A stretch of 64,000 nucleotides of DNA, taken from contig JAMAHW010000062.1 of the NCBI GenBank assembly GCA_023627715.1, positions 184,115 to 248,114 on the forward strand, given 5' to 3'. Position 1 is the stretch's first letter. Every line of letters starts with the position of its first letter. The notes under the pieces were generated by a model. It searched no databases. It was given only the letters and a program-made list of their open reading frames with translations, and was not told where the DNA came from. The translations under genes and the position numbers were made by a program. Below are positions 23,501 to 35,866 of this stretch, in pieces. Origin of the DNA: Periconia sp. R9002 (Eukaryota; Ascomycota; Dothideomycetes; Pleosporales; Periconiaceae).

Positions 23501-24800
23501 TGCTGTTTCATTGCCTTTAGTTCGAATGGTGGTATTGCGTTTCCAAAAGACGGTTTCGGATTTCCTTACGTGGAAGCATAAAACTGCGTGTATCATGCGT
23601 AGTACGTAGTAGAGACGCGTAGTTTGCCTGTTTCAACGATGATGATCAGTTTCAATCGTGCTGTGTATGTTTGGCTAAGAATAGTTGCTCAGGTGGCACT
23701 GGGCTTCATACATGAGACTCAGGCAGACCATCGACAGCTCACTTCAGTCAACCTATATTGGGCAATATAGCGTTTGCATATTCGCCCCCATCTTAACCCC
23801 ATCATTGCTCCCTTTCCTTAATCCCCACTCCTGCATCTGTTCCAGGAGCTGTCGACTACGGTCTCGACATCTGTATCCCTAACTTATCAGATGAAGGCAG
23901 GAGGTCTTGCCTTCCTGCGATTCTGCCTTCCTTCGTGCGAAGTGCTGAACTGGGTCAGGTGTTCTGTAGCCACGGCGCTTAAGGTGTCATGGTGCGAGGC
24001 TGGCATGGACAGTAGAAGAAGGGGGAAGGCTTGCTTGGCTATTGCGGGATCAAACTGGACACAGATACATGGCGAGTGCGCGGAGCGTTTGTGGCTGCAG
24101 GCTTGCGGTGGGGAGGTTGCAATGTCATCAATCGGTCAGAACTCAGGACAGGGGTTGTTCGGGGGCCGCTACCGAGGGGCTTTGCATTGACCAACTCGGC
24201 GGTAAGTGTCTGTTTGAGTATTTGAGATCAATCTTCATGGTCTTTTGTCTTGTCTTGCTTGCTGCATCTGCACGTCTGAGCGTTTGATGGTTGCCCTGTC
24301 TTGGTAGTGACATTTATGATTGAGGATCAATACTGTAGACCTATCGCGCTAGCAGGTCCTTACCCTTTCAAGCACTAGAGGTATGCTCTGCCAAGAGCAA
24401 CATGGCTCATCGTTGTCGAATGGATTCATCCGGTGCACGGATTTTCTCCACTGGTTTCATCCCCCTAACACTCTCATACCTTGATGGTGATGTTGTTCCG
24501 AAGCCTCTCTTTGTAGAGGTGTAGCTTTAAGCTAGCTCAGCCTGCGGGCGAGGTTACCTCCGTACCGGTATGTTATGTTCCGACTTGATGTGGATGGGTC
24601 GTGGTTTGTACTTGGATAGAAGGGATCATCGAGGGTGATATCATGATGTTGGCCTCGCCTATGTATCTCATGGACGGGGATATCTTTGCTAAATGGTAAC
24701 CGTCGGGTCTATCTGGTCGCACCTATGCCATCACCGCTCGCAGTTAGGTAACGGTATGTATTCGGAGTTCTTGTAATGTTGCTGTGCAAAGCCTCTTAGT
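20569..24800. other. long gene-poor region
   Basis: About 4.2 kb with no supported gene. The first several hundred bases are the 3' flank of the SANT-like gene, with T-rich tracts. The frames at 22201-22698 (165 aa) and 22794-23294 (166 aa) are the longest but show no domain, no conserved composition and no splice context. The remainder has mixed composition without repeats that I can see. Confidence 0.4.
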
Positions 24801-26060
24801 CGACAGCTGCAATTCCTTTTACATATTGATTGTTGTGGTCAGCATATTCTTGACTACTCTGCATACTTTGGTACGAGAATTACCATATCAGAAAGGTGTA
24901 ATATACGATAGTTTTGATTTGATATCTTCAAAAAAGCACATATAGCATATCATACCATACATGAAGGAGTAAACATGGGGTTTGGTTAGCTCATTGAAGT
25001 TCACTGGCAATTAGCACAACGAGTAATTGGCTTGGATCAATTCATTTGCCCTAGTGCTCTGATTGCACTTCAACGCTAAGTTGTTTATTGTACCACATGG
25101 GCTTAACAAATCTTGTCGCTTGTTTCAATAGCTCCGTTCAAAAACATTTATGGCTTATTGATTTGTTAGCAATGAAGCAAAAACTCGGAGTGAATAGCTC
25201 CATCCTGTATCAAGCTATCATTCTTCTTCCACAGACCCCAGTGCCGACAATGATTATTTCCAGATGCACTACAACCTCGTCCACATAGATTTGACTCTAA
25301 TTTCAAACCCATTAAATGTTGAGACATTAGAAGAATATCGATACCAAGTCAATTAGGCCGACTAAAATCTAGAGATGATAGTGAAGATGAAGACTGTAGA
25401 TATGAAAGTATTGCATTACAATGTATGCAGTCAATTCTAGGTCAAGATTTAGCAAGAAGTCTCTAGTCAAGTGTGCTTGGAATGTCGAATTGGCAAAAAA
25501 TGGCCTAGTCTTCATATTTGTCAGATCTACTTTCAAGTTGCATCATCATTACTCTTGTATGTGGGTTGAGACGCGGACCTGTATTGGTGAAAACAATCAT
25601 GCTTTGGTGATATGGTTGAAAACCGTAGCTAGGGACATGCTTTTCAGCTTACAGTTTACACGAACAGACGCTTTTGCATCAACAGATAGTACGGGGTAGT
25701 TACTGCCATGGCACTGCAAGTCGGATCGTGGAGGAGGCTGACTTGAAGCGCCACCAGCAGCTACAGAGAAAATCACTGCTATAAGTGAGTACCGTCAGGT
25801 TAGGAAAACTCTATCAACTTTATTCTGTCCAACCCCTAAATTGAGTTCCTATCTCGAGTTCGAACTCATACATGGCCATTGAAACCTAAGGGTCTGAGGA
25901 GCCCACAGAAAGAAGGAGCTCAGCACACAAACATTAAACTTATACCTCTGTAGCAGATTTTTCACAGAGTCAAAAACGGAACTCAGTATCCATCATCTGG
26001 AAGACATCCTTTTTCAATTCGTTCTTTCTCCGAATTTTTGGGCTATCATTCATTCTAGTC
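24801..26060. other. AT-rich stretch with stop-interrupted frames, possible relic
   Basis: Composition drops visibly in GC compared with the genes on both sides. On the plus strand, frames around 25240-25460 read as protein-like pieces (DYFQMHYNLVHIDLTLISN in one frame; QLGRLKSRDDSEDEDCRYES in another) broken by TAG/TGA stops of the kind C-to-T mutation creates. I cannot name the ancestor. A degraded gene or transposon is possible. Confidence 0.3.
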
Positions 26061-26164
26061 TGATACCAAACAGCAGCTTTGCCAGTCAACCCCTCTCTCG
26101 AATTTCAAAAACCCTGCCATAGTAGCATGGCACATTCTCAACTTATACCCCTAAAATCTCTATT

Positions 26165-27293
26165 GTGTTTCTCGTCGCTGGAGGAAACCTGTACCTCTTT
26201 AGGAGACCTTGGTTCTACTATTTGGCACTGTGTGCTGCTGTGTCGGGACTCGGCTTCGTCACCGGTTATGATCATCAACACCTCCACACTATCTACCCCA
26301 GGCCTCGCTACTGTAGAATATTGGTGAGCGCTTTACAAAATGACGAGGTACTACATGCCTCAGTAGCTTCTCATAAAGTTTAGATACATCAAAATTTACT
26401 TTCCAGGTTGGCCTCTGTCTTTGATCGCCATTATTGGGCCCATTGTTCCGAGGGAGAGATCTCCTATGACAGACAACGTCGCAGTGTATTGCGCGCTAAC
26501 ACAGGTGTCTAAGTACGCTATTGACTCTAGCGGTTAGGAATTTCTCGATAGGAGCGACACCATTGCACAGGCCGTTCTTTCTGTGACCAACTTTATGTTC
26601 TAGGAAAGCATCCAAGCCTTGGAATACTTAAACCCTTTGTTCATGAACCCCGGAATATGTCTCTCGTACGTGTTCTTTTGGATTTATAATTCGAAAATCA
26701 AGTAGGCCGACACAATGAAAATCCTACGGAGTTATCGGGCTCGTTCGATACGGCGTACATATCGGCTTCTGATCCAACTGTGATGGCTCAACTGGTAGTG
26801 GGTCTCTTTTTGTATGCAGTTTTTTTAATTGAAGAAACGGTGTCAAATGCATCCCATAAACAAACTATGTGCCCCACATCTGTTCAAATACCAAGGAGGT
26901 CTAGACTTCACTACACTGTTCATTGTCGCGGCTTCGCGGTCATGGCTTACTACAGTGTGAACATTGTTCGCCACGCAACGAGAGTCGTTACACTGACGGA
27001 TTCCTCGCCCGGGAGTATACACCAATATTTCCGATAACACGGAAACCGCACGTGCTGCCTTGACCTTGCCATCTGCTGTCGTAGTAGCTGGGGTTACGCA
27101 TGAAAACGTGCAACAACTGCTCGCCACCGTTCTTCTTGGTGCGGAAGCCGTCGGGGCACTTCTGGGACAAATGCAGAAGCACTTGCAGCAGCGCGTTTTG
27201 CCTTCCAGTGGAGCGTACGTAGCACATGCACTCAAGATTGTGGCGCTGAGTGACTTGACTTTTGGCATCGTTGGCTTGCTTTGTTGCGTCTGA
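26165..27293 (+). pseudogene. decayed major facilitator superfamily transporter (tentative)
   Basis: Several separate frames carry transporter-like pieces in the right order. A hydrophobic segment ALCAAVSGLGFVTGYD lies at about 26225-26273. SLIAIIGPIVP at about 26415 is followed, in a shifted frame, by GEISYDRQRRSVLRANTGV, which resembles the G-x-x-x-D-R-x-G-R-R loop between helices 2 and 3. PHLFKYQGGLDFTTLFIVAA at 26874-26933 is followed in another frame by MAYYSVNIV. The last pieces resemble the middle of DHA14/TRI12-type proteins. The frames cannot be joined by introns alone, since stops and shifts intervene, so this looks like an inactivated gene. Which subfamily it came from, and whether all pieces belong together, is uncertain. 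Confidence 0.33.
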
Positions 27294-29418
27294 TGCGAAG
27301 ATCTTTGTCTGCGGGTGAGGGATAAGACAGAGATATTTTTGAAAGCGTACTTCATTGAAAGAGAGAGGAAGAAGTGGTTCCGTGTATACAGAAATAGAAA
27401 CTAAACTCGTGTTATTGAAAACAACCCTGCCTTTGCATCCTCCTCATATCTTTATCTCTCCCGTACGTCTTTACTTCACTGCATCTAGGATTACCTGGCC
27501 AAACCCATCAGCACACCCTGTTGATTGTCTTATCCTGCAGTCGTATGTCGGGACGATCGCGACATGGCTACCGAATACATGCACAAGCTTCTCTCATACG
27601 AAATATGTATGTCTACTAAATGATAGCAGTATAGATCGACGACGTGAAACGAGGCCAAGCTGAGCTGCAAGAACGATGACGGCAATAAGGAAAATGATAA
27701 GTGAAAGCGGAGATGATAGTAGGGAATAAACTGTTGATCATCTTTTTGACATGCTCTTGCTGCCCCGCGACCGAGCGTGCGCAGGGGCGGGATTTTGACG
27801 GGGAGCTGTGATCATGATGCGAGTGCAAGCAGTAAATGATTAAACTTCTTACTTTCAGAACAGGTTTAGCATACGCATGCTGCATCGCGTGCATACCACG
27901 CGACATTAAATGGCATGACAAGGTCTCCGAATCCTTCAAGAAAAAAGCAGTAAAAAGACCTAAAACAGGCAATTCCTATGCATACAGTACCCTGGCTACT
28001 GCATCGCATGGGACTTCCGGTAGTTGACCGTCCAATGGGAATAGAGCCCTGGTACCAGCTGCAATTCGTTGGCAAGTTCCGCGTGGCCTTCAAACAGTAC
28101 GATTTAGGCATTCCCGAATGACTGGTTGAGGTGGTCTGAAGTTGAGCATATTTTTATGTGCCCGGCGTTAACCTGCATTCTAGCTCTGCAGGAATGCAAG
28201 GGCGGAAAATACTGGTGTTTCTGGGTTCGTCATTGAAATTTAAAGCACTCTGTTCTCTGAAAGCAATCCTTAAGCGATTGAGCCAGCGTTAACTTCGCAT
28301 TGATGAGTTTTCGCTCCTTTCCCACCTGAAAGTCGTTCAGCAGACGCCTAGCTGCTACCTGTGCGCTACAGCAAGGGTCCAAGGCCTCCGTGCGACTCGT
28401 GTCCTATGAAATACGGGTGGCTGACTGATAAGCTGCAGGCATCGCGAGCCTGAAGCCTGAAGCCTGAGTTGAGTTGACGGTGCTACGGGTAGCCTAAGAA
28501 TCCCTCAAAAACCCTGGTTCTCTCGATCTCTCGCTTACATTTTTCTTCCATTTTAGCCGGTCGAGAGCGCGTGGCAATCCTTCCAAGCTACTTCTGGAAT
28601 GTTGCCGCATTCCATCGAAGTCCGTAGTGGCAAGAGCGGCTGGAATTACGCGGTTAACTTCGTACGCCGTCTGGATAGCCAGTCAAAGGGGTAGACTTCG
28701 AGACAAAAAAACGAAGACGCCGCAAAAACTCCGATGTCAAGATCGAACAAACAAGACTGTAAGCACCGTTTCTCCGAATTTAGCTCTCAGGGTGTTCTTG
28801 AAACAATATTATGCTTGCCGTACTGTGTGTCACAGTCATGGGTGAGTACACAACTGTCTTACACTGCTAACCTCAAGCTACTTCCAATTTTGTATGCGAT
28901 CCACAAGGTTCCGTTAATTAAACCTTAGAATGTAAGGCATCCTTTTGAAGTGATGATTGCTATGATTAAAAGTTCATGTTGTTTGTTGATGAGACACAAG
29001 CACGTAGTATTGATCAAGTTCAAAATCACACGCTCCATGGAAACGCCAAGCACTTGCGGTGGTGCCTATGCTTGATCACGTGGCGTTTAGCCCGACAGGA
29101 TCGATCAATGTCTACTGCAAGTCAATGTGCCGCGCGTTGTAAGGTTTAACACATAACAGATACACTAGGAATACGATTCAATTTGGGCTCTCCCTAAGAT
29201 CAGTTGTTTGAATTTCTCCTTATTAAATGCCCTTCAGGAAAAGCGGAGATAGAAAAGTAACCCCGCTTTCTCGTGAAACCACCTTCGGATTTAATCCATA
29301 CTGTCATTATCTCCACAAAAACTGGTTGTCAAGAATCAGGAGTTATATTGAATCTGAATGAGGGTAGAAATCATGCGAATTGTCGATTCGTCACTACAGA
29401 ACATGAGCAGCACTTGAG
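27294..29418. other. gene-poor region upstream of the aldo-keto reductase
   Basis: No supported gene. It contains small local repeats (AGCCTGAAGCCTGA near 28450) and a CACGTG box at 29077-29082, about 340 bp before the reductase start. Confidence 0.45.
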
Positions 29419-30450
29419 ATGATAAGAACCGCTCTTCGAAGTCTTCCCCATCTCCAAAAACACCTAACCACCAGCAACAAACCCATTACTCGTCTTTTTC
29501 AGACATCATCACTCATCATGACTGCCCTGACCATCGACTCCAAGGTTCGCATGAACTCAGGCTACGATATTCCCGCGCTCGGCTTTGGTGTGTACCAAAT
29601 CCCTGAATCCATTGCTTCAGACAGAGTCCATCACGCCCTGCAGACAGGATATCGTCATGTCGATTCCGCTGTCCTGTACGGAAATGAAGCGTCCTCCGCA
29701 GAGGGCATGAAGAAAAGCGGGATCCCGCGCTCGGAGCTCTTCTTCACGACGAAGATTCCGCCTTTCGATATGAACTATAAGAACGCCAAGCGACACATCG
29801 ACAACTCGCTCCGGGAAACCGGGTTGGATTATCTCGACTTGGTCCTTCTGCACGCTCCCTGGGGTGGGAAAACAAACCGACTCGGTGCATGGAAGGCGCT
29901 TGTTGAGGGTGTTGAGGAGGGTAAGATTCGCACAATTGGTGTCAGCAATTATGGCGTGCATCACCTCGAAGAGCTAGAGGCATATATTAAGAGTGTGGAG
30001 GAGAAGGAGGGAAAAGGCAAGGGGGGCATTCTGAGTGTGAATCAAGTCGAGCTCCATCCTTGGCTGGCCAGGAAGGAAATTGTAGGTTGGTGCAAGGCAC
30101 GGGGTATTGTGATGGAGGCATTTTGCCCGCTCGTCAGGGCCACGCGGATGAATGACCCGCTGTTGGTACCGCTTGCGAAGAATTATGGGAAAACTCCAGG
30201 GCAGATTCTCTTGAGGTGGAGTTTGCAGATGGTATGGAAACCCCGCCTCTCCGCATTCCTCACATTTGAAGGGAGCAAACCTAACAAGATTTAGGGCTTC
30301 GTGCCGTTGCCGAAATCAGTGACCGAGTCAAGGATCGAGCAGAACGCTCAGCTATATGACTTTGAGCTCTCGGAGGAAGACATGAAGAGCCTGGACACTG
30401 GGGTATATCAACCCTGTGCTGGGCTGGATCCAACGACGAGCAATGATTAA
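29419..30450 (+). CDS. aldo-keto reductase (AKR3-like)
   Basis: Predicted exons are 29419-30231 and 30295-30450; the 63-nt intron begins GTATGG and ends TTTAG, phase 0. The product is 322 residues. The catalytic tetrad of the family is visible: Asp82 and Tyr87 in HVDSAVLYGNE, Lys112 in FFTTKI and His145 in VLLHAPWG. The C-terminal NADPH-binding signature is LPKSVTESRIEQN, and the end (DTGVYQPCAGLDPTTSND) is typical of fungal AKR3 members. It should reduce aldehydes or ketones with NADPH. The first 33 residues (MIRTALRSLPHLQKH...) are basic and hydroxylated like a mitochondrial presequence; a second ATG at 29518 (MTALTIDSK) would give the cytosolic length. The neighbouring oxidase produces aldehydes, which could be substrates; that link is inference. 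Confidence 0.9.
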
Positions 30451-30786
30451 ACATTTCTGCAGGATGATGTTCCCATGTTCCGAAAACATTATTTTAATAT
30501 GAAATCTCCGGATTCGTTGACCTGACCTTGTTATCGCCGTGTAGTAAGAGTACAAAACCGTCTCAAATAATACTTGGATTTTAATCAATGTTACTAGTTA
30601 CAGATTGGAAAATCCGAATAGAGAGACACGGAATAGAACACTTCGTGGCGTGTTCCTCGCCTCCGAAGCTCCAAATATTAATCATAAAACGAATTGAGGA
30701 TATAAGTGCTATCAGCAAGATCAACATGTAGTGTTGTATCGGAGTCGAGAGCTACGTCGCGCGCGTATGAATTGCATAGCACCCTT
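30451..30786. other. convergent 3' intergenic region
   Basis: Shared 3' flank of the reductase and amine oxidase genes. I see nothing else in it. Confidence 0.6.
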
Positions 30787-32560
30787 CTAACTGCCTGCTA
30801 CATAGAACGGATTGGCACCCATCCCATTCAAAGCATTATATTCAAAAAGCTCCGTCGTTCCGTGCAGAACTCCATACCTGATATAATCACCACATCCCGC
30901 TTCATTCTTACAGGTCGAATTGGCCCCGTATTCCCCGCCTTTAGCAATGACACCCGCAATCCTTTCCCCGGCCTCTCTCCCTTCAAACCACGCGCCATGC
31001 AAAAAGCCAAAATATTCTGCACTCGTATGCTCTCCAGCGAAATAGAGTCTGCCGATATTAGCCCTCAAGTTCTGGTGGGTTTCCAGCGTCGTGCCGACGG
31101 GCCAGTTGGAGTAGCTGCCGTACGACCAGGGTGTGGTGCTCCAGCGGGGATACAAGAACGCCGTGGGTTCAGGTATATCGACATCTGGGAACATTTGCAC
31201 GAGAACCTTAAGCGCCTCCGCTTTTGTAACCTCGTCGGATTGCGCCTCGACACGGTAAGCTTCGCGACCCACGACAGTTACGAAAATAATGTTGGAGTCG
31301 GGAAGAAACCCTTCGGTCGAAAGCGATTGCCACACGGGGTAGTACCCGCGCGTCGTAGGCGAAGCGTATAAGAAGTATTGCGTATCCGGGTCCCAGAAAG
31401 TTTCGTTGAATTGGAAGAAGATCTTGGTGTAGGTGCCCATTTGGAAGGTCGCGATCGAAGTGTCTTTCCACTCTGGGAACTCTGGGTGGAAACTCACGGC
31501 ATCGTCGTTCTGGAGGACTCCAAGGGAAAAAGTGCAGATGGCGTAGTCTGCTTCAATACAACCCCCGTCTTCCGTGGTAACGAGAACGCCGGTGTCGGAG
31601 TAGTTTATGTCCGTGACGATGGTGTTGAGCAGGAGACGCGTGTCGTTGGCTCTGAGAAACGTGGAGGCGATGCCTTTGAGCCAGTGGTTGAAGCCACGAG
31701 GGTCGATCACGAAATTGTTCTCATCGGAGAATTGATAGAAGGTTAGATTGTAACCTGTGATACCAAACACGAAGGAGCTTTCATCAGGTGGGTAGGATGT
31801 TTCGAAATCCCACTCCCACCATTCTACTGCTTGCGCCGCCATGTTCTTCTTCGGCTTCCAGCCCGCTTGAGATAATCCAGCCCGAAAGCTGCGGTCTTGG
31901 AGATTCTCCGAGAGAATGGTACCCGCAGCCTGCTCGAAATCTGTCCATGCCGTCTCGAAGTCATCGATCAGGCTTGTGAAGTTAACTGCGCCGGTTTCAT
32001 TGTATGTTAGAATGGATTGGTAGTCCGAATACGTGTTGGAAAGATTATATTTTTTTCCAAAAGTCCAGATGGGATTTTCAGGACCTCCTTCGGTTCCTAA
32101 ACCTTGTATCTGTGATGTGTTAGAGAGCATATTTGCGGACTGTGAAGCACCAAATTCACCCAATTGGCTCCGAGCTCTACTGTGTACGGATCACCAGCTT
32201 GGTCTGTACCAAAGGGAGTGTGCTTCATACGACCTCCGATGTCGCCGTTATACTCCACGATGAGAAAGTCTGTGATAGATTGGTTCACTAGAGCTTGCTA
32301 GAAATATGTTAACGAATGTTTATTGGTCTCAAGCTGGAAGCGCGAACGTACAGCTGCTGTAATACCAGCAACTCCGCCACCTCTATTCTGGCAGGTTACT
32401 GGGCCGCTCTTATCACTTGACCTGCAATCACTCACAAAATTGCGACTTTTGTTTTTCGACAAGTCCCATTGCCAGAATCTCTCGGGTAAAACGAGGGCAC
32501 AGCTCTAACCGACAGGGCCCATAGCCCAACCGTCAGCGCAGCGAAACTATTCACGAACAT
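30787..32560 (-). CDS. secreted flavin amine oxidase, polyamine-oxidase-like
   Basis: Four predicted exons: 32436-32560, 32352-32382, 32160-32297 and 30787-32109, with introns of 53, 54 and 50 nt, all in frame, giving 538 residues. The protein begins with a signal peptide (MFVNSFAALTVGLWALSVRA). The FAD dinucleotide motif VAILGGGVAGITAA falls at residues 39-52 and is rebuilt exactly by splicing a 31-nt micro-exon. The flavin signature continues with GGRM and VELGANW. The C-terminal block LYFAGEHTSAEYFGFLHGAW is the second FAD-contact motif. Several N-glycosylation sequons fit an extracellular enzyme. Plant and fungal relatives oxidise spermine/spermidine to an aldehyde, a smaller amine and H2O2. 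The exact substrate is not determined by the sequence. Confidence 0.92.
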
Positions 32561-33727
32561 GTCAACTGCGTCGGGGTTGACAATAGAAGTCGAAGTGGAG
32601 TGGACATGAAGCGCATCAATAACTTATTTAAGTCGCTGCCGTCAGCCACTTGAAGTTCCACTGCAGGTACCAGTCCGTATTCCAAGACATCTATCCCAAT
32701 GGATTGGTCGAGGGTGAGGTGCCGATAAAGCCTATCCGTCTGAGCTAAGCGGTTTCAAGAAGCTCGTTGTCGACGTTGCTGCAGCCTTTGATAAGGTGAA
32801 GTTGTGGCGTCATCCATAAATCCTGTGATATGATTAAGAGTGCCCAGGTGTACAATGTACGAGGCGACGCAGAAATTGAAGTACAATAATCTGAAAAGGA
32901 AGTTAGGCGCAGGAAAAGTTAGTGGTCGTGTGAGGTACCCTTTAGGGTGGCAGCACAGCATTTCCATCCGATCAATTGATCGGAATTGACTCTGTATCCC
33001 ATTCTTTGAAACACTAACTAAAAACGCTGACCAATATATTGTCGCGTCCAGATGGTGATTAGCAGTCTGCAATACGCTCAGGTCCGATTGCTCTCTCCAC
33101 CTCGAGTGCTTTGTATTGGATAATACATTATGTCGTCCCACCACGCATCTACAACTTCACAATAGAGCCCAGCTGCTAATAAATCTTACGTGATGTGAAT
33201 AATTATAAAACCCACGTCAACGAACAAAGTTTTTCCCTTTATAGCCCGCCAGCGCGCCAATACTTAGTTCACTATACTAGTTATGTGATCGCGCGAAAGC
33301 GGGGTTTTTCCAAGACTTCATTTCTTCCTGTCATTCACGCTTCCTTCAACAACATTCCATCGATCGCTTCCAGCAGATATTTTATTATTTTTATACGTTG
33401 CTCTCACTATCGAAATCGAAAGAATCGTCCAATCGCGCGTCCAGGACTTTGATTGCCCGAAAAACGCTAACAAGTATGACGACATCTGAAACTATGCAGC
33501 TGAGTAGCAGAATCCAACCCGATCAAGGTATTGACACAGCAATTGCATGACACCGGTGTTCACCAGCGATTTCGCGGCGTCGCAATCATTCTAAATATTC
33601 CCCGAATTCGCTGGTGATCTGAGAAATACGGTCTGAACTTGATCAGGTTAAATCCTGCGAAAGGACTTCATGCATTGCTAACCCCTTCCATGGAGAAAGC
33701 TACTAATCATCATAGGTTCTCAACGTC
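32561..33727. promoter_or_regulatory. divergent intergenic region between amine oxidase and permease
   Basis: These 1.17 kb separate two divergently transcribed genes and should contain both promoters, allowing joint regulation. The minus-strand frame at 32755-33144 is not convincing as a gene. I see no strong TATA or palindromic operator. Confidence 0.45.
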
Positions 33728-35350
33728 ATGGAGACGAATCGTCAGACCTCTGTACCAAGCGATGAAAAACCATCAAACATCGTTTTGGCTCCAAATGCAG
33801 CTCTCCCATTCCATGAAGGACGCACAGAGCCGAACGGGAAAACCTTAGCCGGAAAAGTGCAGATGATGTGGAATCGATGGGAAAGACAGCTTGCCGAGTA
33901 CAATCTAGAAGCACGCGGTATCCAACGGGTAGAACCGCACGAACGCCATGACCTTCAGCTCCTAGGCTATCGACAAATTATTGTGTTTTGGTTTTCCATC
34001 AATCTGGCGGCAAACAATATCACGCTCGGTATGCTTGGACCTGCAATCTTCGAGCTGGGCTTCCTTGATTCTTGTCTTTGTGCTGTGTTTGGCATGCTAG
34101 TCGGATCGCTCGCTGTGGCATACATTGCCACTTTCGGCCCCAAGAGTGGGAATAGGACTATGATCTTCTCACGGTATATCATGGGTTGGTGGCCTTCGAA
34201 ACTTGTGGTCATTCTCAACATAATCGTACTCCTCGGTTATGCCATGATCGACTGCGTAGTGGCTGGCCAAATTCTATCCGCCGTGTCAGCGAACAGCATG
34301 TCTGTCGTAGTAGGCATTATCATTGTTGCGATTATCACTTGGGTGGTTACGACTATCGGCTACCACGCTTTTCACTATTACGAACGTTATGCGTGGCTGC
34401 CCCAATTGATAGCTCTTTGTGTTCTTGCCGGAGTAGCGGGGCCAAAGTTCAATGTAAACGCTGAAGCGCTTGTGACTGGAAGAACGCTGGCAGCAAATCG
34501 ACTGTCCTTCTTTGGGCTCAACCTTGCGGCTGCTATTACCTATGGAGGAGGAGCTGCCGATTATTTTGTCTACTATCCTGAGAGCGCGTCCAAACTCAAG
34601 ATTTTTACTGCAACGATGATTGGCCTTTCCACAAGCTTCACTTTTGTCTTCATCCTCGGCATCGGTCTCGCGTGTGGAATGGCCACTGATGAAGCTTGGT
34701 CGACATCCTACGGTATTTCCCAGGGCGCTTTGATTGTGGAGGGCTATAAGCCACTTGGCGGCTTCGGTAGCTTCTGCAGTGTCATCGTTGGCCTGGGACT
34801 TATCGCGAACGCCATTGTGCCCACCTACTCTGCTGGAATTGACGCGCAGATACTCGGTCGCTGGGCGTCTGCCGTCCCTCGTCTGATCTGGAATACTATT
34901 GGCGTAGTTGTCTATACAGTCTGCGCGCTGGCAGGTCGCGCCCACTTAGCCGAGATTTTTACCAACTTTCTTGCGCTCATGGGCTATTGGGTGTCAATCT
35001 GGATGGCTATAATTCTCGAGGAACATCTGATATTCCGTAGGAATTCTGGATTCAACTGGGCCGTGTGGAACGATAGGAAGAAGCTGCCTGTTGGAGTAGC
35101 CGCCTTGGTTGCTTTCCTAGTAGGATGGGTTGGAGCGATTCTCTCCATGTCACAGGTCTGGTTCATTGGGCCAATTGCGCATATGGTTGGAGATTATGGG
35201 GCTGATGTAAGTTTGTTTCGGTGTGATATTGTTCATCTAGAGTTCCTGAAGTAACGCATAATGCAGATGGGCAACTATGTCGGGTTCGCGTGGGCCGCCG
35301 TTGTATACCCTCCGATCCGTGCCTGGGAATTTCGGAAGCTGGGCAGGTGA
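33728..35350 (+). CDS. NCS1-family permease (purine/cytosine permease-like)
   Basis: Predicted exons are 33728-35206 and 35267-35350, with a 60-nt intron (GTAAGT...GCAG), phase 0, giving 520 residues. The hydrophobicity pattern shows about twelve membrane segments after a hydrophilic N-terminus. Family hallmarks include the conserved ARGIQRVEPHERHD before helix 1, LAANNITLGMLGP in helix 1 and the TYGGGAADYFVYYPESASK loop typical of the Fcy2/Tpn1 branch. Members are proton symporters for cytosine, purines, vitamin B6 or related nitrogenous compounds. The sequence does not fix the substrate. The gene lies head-to-head with the secreted amine oxidase, which suggests, without proving, uptake of a related nitrogen compound. 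Confidence 0.9.
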
Positions 35351-35866
35351 ATGGAACCACATATGGGTTCACAATGTGATGATCTAGTCAATTCATGAGT
35401 AGGCAGGATCGCATGTAGGTGTAGAGTTTAGCTGAGCTTGGAGTTGGATGTGGAGAAGGTGTCCGCAAGAGTGGTGCCGGAGAAGCTAAAGGAGAATGAA
35501 GTTTGGATCGTAGCCTTTTGATTTCCAGAAATCTTTATCATCATGCTGACTTTCATAGACTGTTTTTGTTACTTACTGACACCTTCTCAGACTTGTATGG
35601 ATGATTGTTTCTGCGACGGACAGAAACACACACCATACCCTCCGCTTCAGTCAGCTAGGTGCTTTTAAGCTCAAACTGCAACGGACTATCACGTGCCACG
35701 CACACTTGCCTGCTGCTCCAGGGCTCTTTCCTCGTTTGCCTAACGTGCCTGCCGCCTTTACCTGTTGTTTTGGTCTTGGCGCACCACGATACCTTACCTC
35801 GTCCGACTGACTTCAACCTCCTCTTCCACCTCACTGCCTCACACTACTCTCTTAACACACCTTGCA
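35351..35866. other. intergenic region and 5' leader of the coiled-coil gene
   Basis: Contains the 3' flank of the permease and a strongly CT-rich leader from about 35,690 that forms the untranslated first exon of the next gene. An in-frame TAA at 35741-35743 closes the frame upstream of the spliced start, with no ATG between. Confidence 0.5.

Noticed and set aside
27836..28111. Overlapping short frames on both strands that might continue the transporter relic
   Set aside because: No transporter motif could be recognised and the frames are short and contradictory.
32755..33144. 129-residue frame on the minus strand in the oxidase-permease intergenic region
   Set aside because: No family resemblance and it lies where two promoters are expected.
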